Shown here piece after piece: positions 47,739-59,200 of a stretch of 64,000 bases of DNA. Every line of letters begins with the position of its first letter. The first letter of the stretch is position 1. The DNA is taken from contig CM069870.1 in the NCBI GenBank assembly GCA_036172665.1, forward strand, positions 63,860,212-63,924,211, given 5' to 3'. Under the pieces are notes generated by a model. It was not told the origin of the DNA. It did not search any database and worked only from the letters and a program-made list of their open reading frames with translations. The DNA is from Prosopocoilus inquinatus (Eukaryota; Arthropoda; Insecta; Coleoptera; Lucanidae). The position numbers and the translations under genes are program-made.

Positions 47739-50080
47739 TACACTGCGTCCACGGATTGGGTTCACAACAGGGTTGGAAAGTTTAAAACAAACTGTTTAGT
47801 TTAAACACCGAATTAAAAACATACCATCTGTTTTAAACAAAATGTTTTAAATATGTTTTTTTTTGATAATGTTTTAAATTAATTTTTTGTAATTTTAAGT
47901 TAAAAAGAACTCTTGATATAAGTGCTTTATTTTTAACTTTTAAACATGTTTTTTTTGTTAATGTTTTAATTTTTTTTTGTTTTAAGCTAAAAAGAACACT
48001 TTTTTGTTTTATTTTTGCAACGTAATACTGTGTAACCAGAAGTTAATTGTTTAGGGTCTGTATTTCACTGATAGATTAACTTTAAACTTTAGTTTGTTCT
48101 CATATCAATTATTTTAATCATTGTAGACAATGCGTGGCTGAGCTGATGACGTGTTGACTATACTGTAGTTCTGATTTGAACTAAATTTAAATTGCATTAG
48201 ATTGATCATAATCAATTCATTAATTATTACTGATCACTAGAACAATACTTATATTGTAAAATTTTAAAATACCTTTTCAATATTTAACCTTTTATTATTA
48301 CATTAAGTTTTGAAACATACTGGGTCCTCCGCTTCCCTGTTCATACTACGGGCTACGGGATGAGTTATTATGTAGCAAACTGGCTTAAATTTGTCAATGT
48401 TAATGCAATGTTAGGTCAAAAAGTGATCGTGGGATGTCGCTGTTTAAACTATTTATAACGTTATCGTTTCATTTGCCTTCATTGAATTTCTACCGTGTCC
48501 CAAGGCCGTATATTCGCCCTTCTAGAATTTTAAGGATTGTTTAAAATTTGAAAACGATGAATTAAACAAAAATTTAATTTGAATTTTCAGGCATATACCT
48601 ACTGGACTTTCGGTTTCGCATAAAGAAATATCACCTTTGTTATTTTAAATAAAACATCCTACATGTTTTTACATATTTGAAATTTTTGTTTTCCAGTATT
48701 GAAAGCCACGAGTCATGTATTTTAGTTCTAATGCGATCAAGTAATTTGAAAAAAAATACTTGTTTGGATTGTATTTGATTTTAGTTTTTATTGGGAATGT
48801 TTTTCTCAGTATGTTGATACCAAATACTTCATGCTTTTTTTGAAAATCATTTAAAACACCGCGACCGTAGATCCTAAATAAATCAAGCTCTGTCTTAAAT
48901 GATTTAAATGATTATCAAAGTACCCACATTATTTTTAAAAGGGGACATAATCTAACATTACAAACTTTTAATTTTTCTTTTAATTAGAGATCGAATTTTA
49001 ATAAATTCTTCTTTTTACACAAATATCAAATAATAATAATAATAATATATCTTTTTATGTAAGCTGTAAGGGCAATTTAAATATTTAAAAGTTGCTTTAA
49101 ACAGCCGTTTTTCTTTATTTAAAATATGTTTAATTTAGGGTTAATTTTAAACATGTTTAAAACAAAAAGAAGGAAGTTTTGTTCTTTAAAAAAAAAAAAC
49201 AGTTTCTGTTCCAACTCTGGTTCACAAGAGGAAAAACTTTATTTTAGAGTTTTTGAAAAAAAAGTCACTCTTTATAATAGTTTTTCCTTATCTTAAAACC
49301 CTTAAAAATGTTATCGGAGACGATAAATTCCTTTCGATAGGTGAGAAAAATTGAAAATTCTTTTCATAAAATATGACAAAGTGCAAACATTTCGAGTAAA
49401 ATCATGTTAGCCGGTTGTCAGTTAAGTAAAGTTACTGATTTGTGTGAAATAATTATTTAGGCAAGAATGTCAATACTAGAGCGTATTTATTTCATTAAAT
49501 GTTAGGGAAACTGTTTATCATAAAATACAAATTGAGATAATTTTATAAAAAATTTCTGATGTGTGGATATAATTAATATGATTAAAAAATTAATGAAAAA
49601 AAATTTATTCTGAGGCCGCTGTTATTATTTTGCCAATGGTTCACATAGCATCTCGCTTTTCTTTACAATGAAGCGTGAATTTAAAAATTTGTTCCAAACT
49701 CCTCATGAGGTCCGATAAATTTTTCTAACTGAAGTTTCTGCAGAATATATGAAACAAATAAAAATAATTTTAATTTTAATTAATTCTCACGAGCAAGAAC
49801 TATACGTAAATTGAAATTTTTGCATGTTTGATGTTATAAGAAGGTACTTTTTAATTCATGACACAAGCAGCTGACGTAATTGTATTAAGAAAAATTGCAT
49901 ATTTTGCAGTTTTTTGCAGAAAATCAAAAGAGAACTTTCAATTATTTCGGCAGTCAACCAGAATTTACTACATTTTAAGAAGTTTTTGGGGGTTTTAGGA
50001 CAAGCAAAAACTTGACTTTTTTCAAAAAGTCAAAAATAAAAAACTTTTCTATTGTGAATCCAATCCGTGGACACAGTGTA
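47739..50080. mobile_element. Foldback element F4, split by a hAT-type insertion
   Basis: Ends TACACTGCGTCCACGGATTGGGTTCACAA and TTGTGAATCCAATCCGTGGACACAGTGTA are inverted repeats. The first 14 bases of the family end (TACACTGTGTCCAC) match those of F1. Beyond the nested insertion, 49228-49330 pairs with about 49950-50050 (..CTTAAAACCC..AAAAA). Without the insertion the element would be about 880 bp, close to F1. Confidence 0.75.
47768..49219. mobile_element. Non-autonomous hAT-type element nested in F4 (1452 bp)
   Basis: Starts CAGGGTTGGAA and ends TTCCAACTCTG, an 11-bp terminal inverted repeat with one mismatch. A perfect 8-bp duplication GTTCACAA flanks it (47760-47767 and 49220-49227). 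Removing the element restores F4's terminal repeat, which exists uninterrupted at the other end of F4. The body is rich in GTTTAAA(A)C-like words near both ends, consistent with subterminal transposase-binding motifs of hAT elements. No transposase frame is seen. Confidence 0.85.
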
Positions 50081-50247
50081 TAGTGAATAGAAAACGGCCC
50101 TAATAAAAACAAACTAGAACAATTACGTGTATATGATTAAATTAATTAATTAGAGATCCGTTGTTATGGAAAAACCACAGGTGAAGTATAGATTACGGTA
50201 TCGTAGTACCTTTGCCTTTTACTTAACCGATGAATCTTAGAAAAATA

Positions 50248-50878
50248 TACTGTGTGTCTCATAACGTATGGAGGAGATTGAAAGGGTGGCCAAAAGAGAT
50301 CAAATTAAAGCGTTTTATCTTAATAAACTTAAGGTAAAAAGAATCAATAACTAAAAAGTTACAAGAGTTTAAAGTGAAATTAATTAACAAGGAAAAAGTT
50401 ATTACTTTTACCTGCAGTAATAATTTAATAATTTAATGTTTTAAATTCAAATTTGGGGTATTTAAGAGTTAATTGAACAGTGCTTTCCATGAAACAACTA
50501 TTTAAAAAAATATGTAATCACATAAAAGTTATGATTATTTATTTTTTGGTTTGAACGCCCAAAACTTTTGTTCATATTGTTGAGAATTGTTAATTAAATT
50601 AAAGCAAAAGTAGAAGACTGGTCGACGCGACGTAGACATTTTGTCAAGGGTGGTTTTGATACATTTGGAGTTTATTTAATAATAAAGTTGGAGTTCATGA
50701 AATAAGTTTTATTAATTAAGAAGATGTATAATTAAAGAAGAAGTGAAGAAACTTAAACTGCTGTAAAACTCTTGTTGTTGGGTTTTGGTCAAAAAAAGCG
50801 CATTAAGAAAAAACTTTATTTTGATCTCCCACAGCTGCTCTTTGAATCTCCTCCGGACGTTTTGAGACAACCGGTATA
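50248..50878. mobile_element. Foldback element, GTCTCA family, copy 2 (631 bp)
   Basis: Left TATACTGTGTGTCTCATAACG..GGAGGAGATTGAAAG and right CTTTGAATCTCCTCCGGACGTTTTGAGACAACCGGTATA are inverted. The body aligns in reverse complement with 31312-31884 (ATTTTGTCAAGGGTGGTTTTGAT, AACAGTGCTTTCCATGAAACAACT). Non-coding. Confidence 0.75.
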
Positions 50879-51018
50879 TATTAAAGGCGATAATAAAGAT
50901 CAAAATTTCTTATTAAATACAGTTCATGAAATTGTAAGCACAAAAAATAATAAATAAACAAACAGAATTCACAGTTCTACAACGATACTAAATATTGGTA
51001 ATTATTATAAGTATATGT

Positions 51019-51052
51019 ACAGGGTGGATTAATTTCAATGTCTCTTACCGGC
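51019..51052 (+). repeat. MITE-like terminus, solo
   Basis: TACAGGGTGGATTAATTTCA has the TACAGGGTG start common to TA-type MITEs in this window. No matching inverted end was found. Confidence 0.35.
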
Positions 51053-51589
51053 ATCTCCGTATCTATAAGAGATAGAAAAAAACTAGTGGCCAAGTCTCGA
51101 TCTCTTTTTTGGAGATTAAGTTAATAGCGTAAACAAAAATTGGCTATCTAATTTTGTTTTCAATTTATAGGCAAAAATTATCATTTTCTACTTTTCGTTT
51201 TTCGGTCATATTTCGTTTATTTCTAAAGACATTAAAAAAACTGTTTGAACATTATTAGGACACTTTTTGGAATACAATTCGGCGGTGTAGTTGATTTTTT
51301 AATATTTCTTTTGGCGGTCACTGAATATTTTTTTAAATTAGCTTTCGTGAAGATCAGACTTTTTCAACTTTTGTTTTTTATAATCTGATGATATAATGTT
51401 GCACACTTTCACAATATTGTAAGAAAAAAACTCGTTCCATGAGCAGGTGGTGTTAGTAACCCCTTATTCTTCAATTTTCCTTCAGTTTTCTTGATGTTAA
51501 TGGTCTTAACTTCATTCACAGAATTCCCTAAGCAACTCACATCTGCAATGACCTGATGACATAATACTCCAGGTATACATTTCCTTTTT

Positions 51590-53580
51590 GAAGTTTCCGG
51601 AACGCTGCAAATCCATTTCCTCTCCAGATTTCTCCATGTCTTATTTCGTCCCGAGAGAAATTGATGTCTCTTTGCTAACTACGGTATATCCATTCATTTG
51701 TTCATTTTTCTTCTTTAGCTTGACTTTTCAGTCTCTAATTTCTATTAATCCTTGTTATATTCGTTTGCTAATGTATTCTTTTGATCAGAGTTCTTTCTGT
51801 TTCTTCATATCTGCGTGGCCTGTACAATTTTTATATTTCGTGCTTCTCTTACTGCTGCTGCTTATGGCTTTTTTTTATTTTCTCCTTTAAGCTTGGTTTG
51901 CAATCTTTAATTCAGGTTTTGCTTGCTTATGCTTCATCCTCGACGTATTCTGTTGAAGCACTGTTTTGACCGACAGAATCTACTTCTTCCCTTCGTTTCT
52001 TTTCCTTACACTTTCGTAATATTGTAGGATTTTATATATTTTGACTACACATATGGATACAAACGGGAAACATTTTTATTATTAATTTTGATTCAGAATG
52101 CAGCGTTGATCGGATTTTAGGACGTAAAATTTCAAAGCCTTCATCAGAGCCTCTAAGGTCTTACAAATAATTTCTATATATTATTACATAATTTAGAAAA
52201 ATTTTTGCCTCTGATATTCAAATTTAAAAGCTACAATCCATTTAAAATTTTGCTATAGTTAGTACATCTGTTGCTTTTTTCTTTTGGTCTGACTTTTCAA
52301 TCTTTAATTTCTGTTTTGCTTGCATCATCCATAACTTATTCTTGTTAATGATCTCTTTTTACCGAAATTGTTTTCATCTTTTCATATCTGCGTAGCCTGT
52401 ATGTCTTTTTTTGATTTTTATGGTTGTTGCAATGTCTGACATTTCTCACTATTTCTTCCTGAGCATGGCTGTTGAAATGTAGCACTGGTTCAAAAAAATA
52501 CGTTAAGAAAAAGTATTATTTATTTATATCACTATCATGTCATTCTTCATTTCTTATTCTTATACTTTTGTAATCTGTAAGCTTTATTCATTTTCACTGA
52601 ATCATCTCCCTTTGAACTCTTTTCTTCCCGCAACTGTTCGCTTCTTAGAAATTCTCTTCCTATTTTTCTATAAACTTTGCCTTTTAATCATTTTTTCTGT
52701 TTTCCTTTTTTTAACGCACTCTCTTATCCGTCAGAATCTTCTGATTCTTTTCTTTTTTTTGCTCATACCTGCATGTACTATAAGACCACCAGAACGGAAT
52801 TCTTGGCTTCCGGTTGGAATCGAGCATTTCGAATTTCTTCTATTGCCGACGTTTCAATCTTCAGAAGAACGAAATTCTTTTGGAAGAACGAAGCGTCGGC
52901 AGTAGAACAAAATCGAGATACTGGACTACGGCCGCGGATGCCTTCAAGTTAAACCTTCACCTGAACTTCCTGTCTAAATATTTTTATTCTGTTAATGCTT
53001 TCTCCCTACAGATTTTTTTAGTCTGTCTTTGCAATTTTGATATTTTTGGTCGCTATTACCTGCTCTTTCGGCTTGCGCAATATTTCATTCCCGTTATTCT
53101 TGTTTCTTCCTTGACTTGTTCTGATAAGTATTTTCTTGACCGACAGAAACTTTTTCTTTTCTTCGTTTCATATTCTTATACTTTTGTATTCTGTGAGGGT
53201 CATTCGCTTTCACTGAATCTTCTCTCTTCTGGCACCTGGTACTTCCCTAGAGGTTTTCTCCTTGTTTTCTATCTTTTTAACTCACTTTCTCGTCTGGTAA
53301 AATCTTCTTCATCTCTTCTTTTCTTTCAGTTTTTTCGTGTCAAAATTTTTTCTTTCTCTATCTGAGTCCTTCCTCCATCAATTCTTATTTTCGTTTTCTC
53401 CTTCTTTTTAACACTATCTTGTCCATCAGAATATTCTTCTTCGCCTGTTCTTTTGTTTCCTCGTGCCTGGGTGTTCTGCAAGACCTGTTCGCTTCTCCTG
53501 CCAAAATCTTTTCTTCCAGTGTTTGCTTCGTCCCTGCAGACTTTAATGTTTCTTATCATTACTTCTTTTTTTGTGAGCCT
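51590..53580 (+). repeat. Pyrimidine-rich array of decayed repeats
   Basis: The plus strand is strongly T/C-rich. Blocks recur at irregular spacing: GACCGACAGAATC/GACCGACAGAAAC (51969, 53140), CATATCTGCGT.GCCTGTA (51808, 52383), TTCTTATACTTTTGTA.TCTGT (52556, 53171), and ACTTTTCAxTCTxTAATTTCT (51723, 52303). This suggests three decayed units of roughly 600 bp. The Phe/Leu/Ser-rich frames (for example 52814-53365) follow from composition and show no domain. Confidence 0.5.
52112..52152 (-). ncRNA. Weak hammerhead-like motif
   Basis: Minus strand: CTGATGA, a collapsed stem II (AGGCTTT), GAAA, then a perfect stem-loop ATTTTA-CGTCC-TAAAAT and C. Core boxes are canonical, but stem II is too short and stem I does not pair convincingly. 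It may be a remnant or chance. Confidence 0.2.
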
Positions 53581-54032
53581 TTTTTATTTATATAAAATTA
53601 ATAAAGACAATAGAGTATATAAATAACCAAGAAATGCGTAGTTCCTTGGTGGTCTCTGCAGACGATTAACATTCTTTTGCAGATGATGAACACTTATAGG
53701 TCCATTGCATTCTTTATTTTTGTTAATCTTAAAGCCCCAAAATCAAATCCAAAATTTCATTTTAAGATGCAGTGCACTTCTTTTTTTGTACATCTACAGT
53801 TCTTGAAAAAAGATTCGCAAGTTCGTTCTTTCTGAAAATCTCGAAACCCATCTGACTTTGCTTTTTTGAGGTTTTTAAATATTATACTAGGTTCGAATAT
53901 TCACAACACCAGAGGTATTTTTACTAACTTTAAACGTCAATCTTCAAGAACAGTCGACTCTATTTTTCTGCATATTTCAGAATCCCTCGCATTTTTCAGC
54001 TTTTCTGGTATCTTCTAAGTCTTCTTCAAGAT

Positions 54033-54173
54033 TTCAACAAAACCGTTTTGACCAGAGCTTTATCTAATATAGCCTTGGTTTATTCTCAGTTGAAAGCTTG
54101 GTTGTGATATATTGTAGTGAAAATAAATCTAGAGTCCACCAGATGAAGCTCTGGTCAAAACGGTTTTGTTGAA
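54033..54173. repeat. Perfect 28-bp inverted repeat
   Basis: 54033-54060 and 54146-54173 are exact reverse complements (TTCAACAAAACCGTTTTGACCAGAGCTT). Outward, AAGTCTTCTTCAAGA and TCTTCAGAAGACTAGG pair imperfectly. It is probably a small foldback element. Confidence 0.75.
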
Positions 54174-54209
54174 GTTTTCAATCTTCAGAAGACTAGGATC
54201 ATAAATTTA

Positions 54210-55440
54210 AAGCTTCCACGTATCTTAAACTTCTGTTCGGTCGTGCAAGGTTTTGAAGCCGTTTTTTTATATTGAAATTAGTTTGAATATCTTTGGCAAG
54301 AAAATGTGTTGGGTATTTTTATTTATTCCTAGTATTTATTACATACATGATTGGCTTCAATTTTTTTAATCCAGATAATTGTAGGATTCTCTTTATTACT
54401 GTCGTCATCAAATACTCAATCAAACTTATTCTTTTACAATTTCACCTTTACTGGTCCTTTTACAACGCAAGATTATAAATGAATGCTGGCAGGTCTTTTA
54501 TTATCTGACATATGTTTATCCCCGATTGCACATCGCCATTCGCAAAATATCTCAAGCTCTTGCTCATACAAGTCCTTCGACTTTTCGGAATCAATTTCAG
54601 TTGGGCTGTCAACAATTCTTCGAAACTTTTCGCAGAATAAACGTTTTCATGTTCACCTTCCTGCATTGTTTTACAGTTTGCACTACAACAAAGTGACAAA
54701 TAAACCGATAATAACGCAAACAGTTTGGATTAGATAATTATTTTAAAGAAAAATCAACAACGTGCACATCATTTCAGGGCAAAATAAAATAAAACGTTAC
54801 AGCTACCATGTACCACGGGTGTATAATTATGCCCTTAATACATAAATAATGATTAGAGTCTCTTCTGGACTTTGGCTGCAGCTAATTTTTTTGAAAATCT
54901 TGGTTTAAGTACTTTCCATAGTCTTTTTTCTAGAAAACAAAATTCTTTTGGATTAATCTGTTTCAATATTCAAAGGTTTATTGAGCTACTATACGGTTTC
55001 TACTTCTTATTATATGAATAAAAAATAATCTGATTAAAGGGAAGATAATTTCCGATCTAGTTTAAACAGACTTCAGAATTGACAATAGTCAAAGTACAAT
55101 CTTTTTCTTTGGGTCAATTATGTTTTCATGTTTGTCAAATTATTTTCCAGTTTCGGAAATCTCAAGTTGTACGTTAAATAGGAAAGTCACCTGACAAATT
55201 GGGCACAAGCGGAAAATCAAATGGGAATGACTTCAGGATCCGAGTTTGTAATTAAGTCTTCTGCGTTCGGAAATAATTTTTTCGGAAATGTTTTTAATAC
55301 TGTTATATTCCACCTTATTCGCTTCTATTCGCCACGGCTGTACGTGCACAATCGCTCATTCTTGACTGTTAAATAAAGAATTAACTCGGCAGCGCGCCGA
55401 TGCGCTTTAATAGTTAACACACTTATTTCTATACGCTTAT
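54210..55440. other. Stretch without a recognised gene
   Basis: AT-rich. Short frames on both strands at 54293-54737 have no motif. A GC-richer unique patch lies at about 55310-55410. Confidence 0.3.
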
Positions 55441-55445
55441 GAAAA

Positions 55446-55599
55446 CGTCCAGAGTCTTCACGGTCGCACTAGATTACTCTACAGCTTTTTCGGAGGTATC
55501 TACGGTAACAGGAGAGTCTTGCCTAGGACTCTCCTGTTACCGTAGATACCTTCGAGAAAGCTGTAGACTAATCTAGTGCGATCGTGAAGACTTTGGACG
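55446..55599. ncRNA. Long hairpin: two 73-nt arms, 8-nt loop
   Basis: Arms 55446-55518 and 55527-55599 are reverse complements with only five mismatches and no gaps, around loop TTGCCTAG. Four of the five mismatches would be G-U pairs in RNA, so a transcript could pair at 72 of 73 positions. Alternatives are a very recent palindromic MITE or an inverted duplication. No 8-bp or TA duplication was evident at the edges. No other copy was noticed in the window. Whether it is transcribed cannot be told. Confidence 0.6.
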
Positions 55600-56397
55600 A
55601 CAAATTGTCAAAAACCCACGATTCCGCGCGCCAGTTTGTCTGTTCATAATAATAATAATGATATTTATTCATCAAAATTCATAAAAATATCTAAGCGCCC
55701 TGACCCCACAGTGTAACCTAGCATTAACTCAATCTTTTTCCTAATAATAATGTAGCACAAGTTTTGTGTTGTTTTTTTTTCTTTTTTCTATGAAAGCAAT
55801 CGATAATCCAGCTGGACCAAGAAACATTTTAGGATTCGTGTCGATATTTTAAATCTGTGGTGGTGCTAAAGCTAATAGCGTTTTTATTCCTGAAAGTGAA
55901 AAATTGAAACACTGCAAATGTGTGTAATTGCAAACACGTGTACGTAACGTAAAAAATAAAATTACACACGACCACGTGTTGCAGGCGCAAGGACAACCGA
56001 AAACTCATTGAACCACTGCCAAAAATCGATGTCGCTTTCGTTATTGCGTTAGTAAAAAAAAAACTTGTACACTCCAAAATACATTTTATTGACGATTGTT
56101 TCTTATCTGTTTTGCGAATATCCCGAGTAACCAAAAATGATTTATTAAATTCTTATAAATGTTTATGTAGACCAAGTCTTTAAAACTTAAAACTTTCTTA
56201 TTTAGTCTTATAAACATTTTCTCGGTATTAACAGAGGACTTAAATGTCCAAAATGGGCATAAATAATAAAGCATAACAATGATATAGAAGTGTCTAAAAT
56301 ACAGCTATAAAGTAATGTCAACACTAATTTTTATGCTGTATACACGTTTCTAGAAGTATTACAAATCTATTTAATAAATACGTTATAAATACGGATA

Positions 56398-57990
56398 GGA
56401 ATCACATATTTTGACGTCATCATTGGGCGGTACACTCGTATGTGTACGTTGTCATAAGCAACGTCCGCATCACTGTTGCCAACCGTACCATTATTTTAGC
56501 TGTTGGTGCTTTGTAAGGACCATTTCTTTTTCAAAATAGCATCGTAATCGAACGAAGAAGAAAATTCAATTTCAACTCCCTCAAGAAAGAGAGTACTCCT
56601 ATTTAATAATAAACGTTCAAAATAAAACTGACAGGTAAAGAGAAGAAAATTAGAAAATAAAAGACAATCATAACGTTTTGCAAAAAAAAGGTACAAAAAA
56701 GAAGAAACGGCGAACAATCAGAAACAAAACAAGCAAGAAACGTTTAATTTCTAAAAAAAATGGCAGGGACTTGCAAACAAAAAAAATAGAAACTCTCTGA
56801 CTGTCGAGAAAAAGTAAAATTAAAATTCCCAAAGATAATTTATTAGATATTATAAAATAAAAAAGATAAAAACACCGAACGATTTTTAGATTAAATATTT
56901 TAAATATGAAATGATGAAATGAAATGGAATGAAAAATTCTTACAAAAAAAAAAAACAAGAAAAACAAAGAGGATTAGTGAAAAAAAAAACACAAAAATAT
57001 AAATGACAAATAAACACAAAATAAAAATTTTAATAATTATTTAATTTCCGAGAAAAAAATAAACAACTAAGAACGAAAAGAAACATTTCTGATGATCCAG
57101 AAATTCACTCTAAGTGAAGAAAGTAGAAATAAAATTCCCGACGAAAGTAAGAAAAACAAATGACGATCGCTGTAAAAAAAGAAATGAAAACCTCAAATGA
57201 ACAAAAATAGTTAAAAATACACGTTCAAGGCTAATAATAATTCGAAATTCTCGAAAAAAACAAACAAACAAACAAGGAGAAGTTACAATCATAATATTTA
57301 GAAAATAGAAATGTTTTAAAACAAGCAAGCCAAACGAAAGACGCTTGTAATGATTCGTAAGAAGACAGTAGCGCATAAAGTTTTTTTTTACTACTTAATT
57401 TCAAAAAAGTGTAAACGACGAAAGTAAAAAGGGAAAAAAGTTTCGTTTTTTCGGAAATGCAATCGGAATGAAATGAAAAAAAAAATCCATCGATCGAACT
57501 TCAACAGGAAGAAAGAGACAGGAAAACAGAAAAAACTTTGCGACAGAAAAAACGTAAAGCAAACTGCGACCGTAGGTAAAATTATACGCACGAATTTACG
57601 AAAGAAATTTAGAAAAAAAAATAAAAAAAATAAATACATTGCTTAATTCAAAACTAATGTATGGGATATTCTTGCCAGGTAGTCTATAAACAAAACACGA
57701 TCGCATTATTTTCGAAAAAAAAAACGAAACAATAAATTTTACTTCGCTGCTGTTAATAATGCAGATTTTACAGGTCGTTCGTTTAATTAAGTTTCATTTA
57801 TTTACTTATTATTGTTAAGCAGCAAATCGGACTTATAAGAATTTTAAAATTTGATTGAGTTGGCAACACTGTACTGAGCACAAACCGATTTGGAAGTTGG
57901 GGCGTTCCCCGAATATTTCTTCAAAAAGGACTGCGCATTAAAAACTTAAAAATAATCTCTATTTCCCATGACGTCAAAATATGTGATTCC
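56398..57990. mobile_element. Element with 23-bp inverted termini containing TGACGTCA
   Basis: GGAATCACATATTTTGACGTCAT (56398-56420) is exactly inverted at 57968-57990. Inside each end lies a GTTGCCAAC / GTTGGCAAC block (about 56476 and 57861). The interior plus strand is purine-rich, so minus-strand frames are Phe-rich and spurious. A further copy of the terminus is at 21327. The outermost bases differ between copies, so the exact edge is uncertain. It is probably a non-autonomous DNA transposon of about 1.6 kb. Confidence 0.65.
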
Positions 57991-58336
57991 GATCTCTAGT
58001 TATAAAGCAATGGTAGTCATGATAATATTGCTCTTATAAAATAGGTTGATAGTAACTATTTTGTTGGCTAATTACTGTGGACTTCTTTTATACATATTTT
58101 AGAAAACTACTTCGCTGGACAACAGTTACCAATAGTGGAGTTTCATTTTATTAAGGTCACAAAATTTCTTCTTAAGTATAACCTAATTTATTCTTTAATA
58201 CATGATATACTAGAATTGTCATTAGGAGACATCCACGACTTACAAGGAAACACCGGAAACTCGGAAATTCAGATTTCGCCCGTTTTTGAGTTCCACCCTG
58301 TTCCCAAGATACGCGCGATTTTTGCATTTTTTTAAA

Positions 58337-58640
58337 TACAGGGTGATTCAGAATATAATATAATATATTTTCACACCATTCCGTAGTTAGCACCAATCTA
58401 CTAGAAACTTTCAGTTGTTTATTAAATATTTATATCTAAAAATTACTATTTCCTCAATAACTCGAATATAATATCAGAATTAGACCCCATAAACTGTATA
58501 TCATTGAAAAGCTCATCAGAAACGCTACGGAATGGTGTAAAAATATACAGCATTCAAGAAAAAATTGACTCACATCAAAAAGCATGATTGATACGTAAAA
58601 ATGACTCAAATAAATTTTTATAATACTTGGACACCCTGTA
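58337..58640. mobile_element. Small TA-type MITE (304 bp)
   Basis: Starts TACAGGGTGATTCAGAAT and ends GGACACCCTGTA. TACAGGGTG/CACCCTGTA form the short terminal repeat. Internal CACCATTCCGTAG (58374-58386) pairs with CTACGGAATGGTG (58526-58538). The left end resembles that of the 20752 MITE but the right end does not, so it may be a chimera or a different family. Confidence 0.55.
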
Positions 58641-58852
58641 TACAAACGAAAATAATTTTAGAATGTGCAATGGGAGCGCTTCTATTACACAAAAGAAAAT
58701 GAGTCGATACCTAAAATAGCAAGAAAGTTGTGGAACTTTTACGGAGCTCTGGGACAGCCTGCCTGTATATATAAAATCCGAAGGGAAGTATCGCCGTATT
58801 TGTTGAAATTTAAGTGGAAAAATTGTTTAATGAGGATAAACTGCTGGTGATT

Positions 58853-58855
<3 letters not shown>

Positions 58856-58895
<40 letters not shown>
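58856..58895 (+). repeat. (TA)n microsatellite
   Basis: About 20 uninterrupted TA units followed by CGCCACGTCC. Often seen at transposon tails. Confidence 0.85.
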
Positions 58896-58896
<1 letters not shown>

Positions 58897-59140
58897 GCCA
58901 CGTCCTCGACGATTTCAAACGTTTTAACTTTTCATTTTATTTTGTGCTTCGTCCTTTTACAATTTTAACTTTTAACGTAGAACAATTTGTTTAAAATGTT
59001 TTACTTACCTGGCTATTGGTATGTACTCTGAAAATAGAAGTCACATGCAATGTGTTACATTAAGAGCTCATCCTCACTTAACCTCACTATTTCTGTAAGT
59101 AATTCAATCATTTTCACATAAGAATTTTCTGCATTGTACA

Positions 59141-59200
59141 ACTTTTAGATCCTGATGAAGGAGAAAAACAGCTCCGAAATATCGATATAAATAAAAGAGT
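59141..59200 (+). ncRNA. Hammerhead-ribozyme-like motif
   Basis: CTGATGA (59152-59158), an extra A, GGAG-AAAAACAG-CTCC as stem II, GAAA, then ATATC/GATAT as stem III and U-A at the expected cleavage position. Outside, CTTTTA and TAAAAG can pair as distal stem I. The core boxes are intact, unlike the one at 33800, but the extra A and weak proximal stem I make activity doubtful. Such motifs are known from Penelope-like elements. No coding part of one is adjacent. Confidence 0.4.

Noticed and set aside
52537..53365. Genes of 91-183 codons
   Set aside because: Composition-driven frames inside a decayed pyrimidine-rich array; none is preserved between units.
56496..57639. Series of minus-strand hydrophobic proteins
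   Set aside because: The plus strand is A/G-rich, which yields Phe-rich minus-strand frames; they lie inside a non-autonomous transposon.
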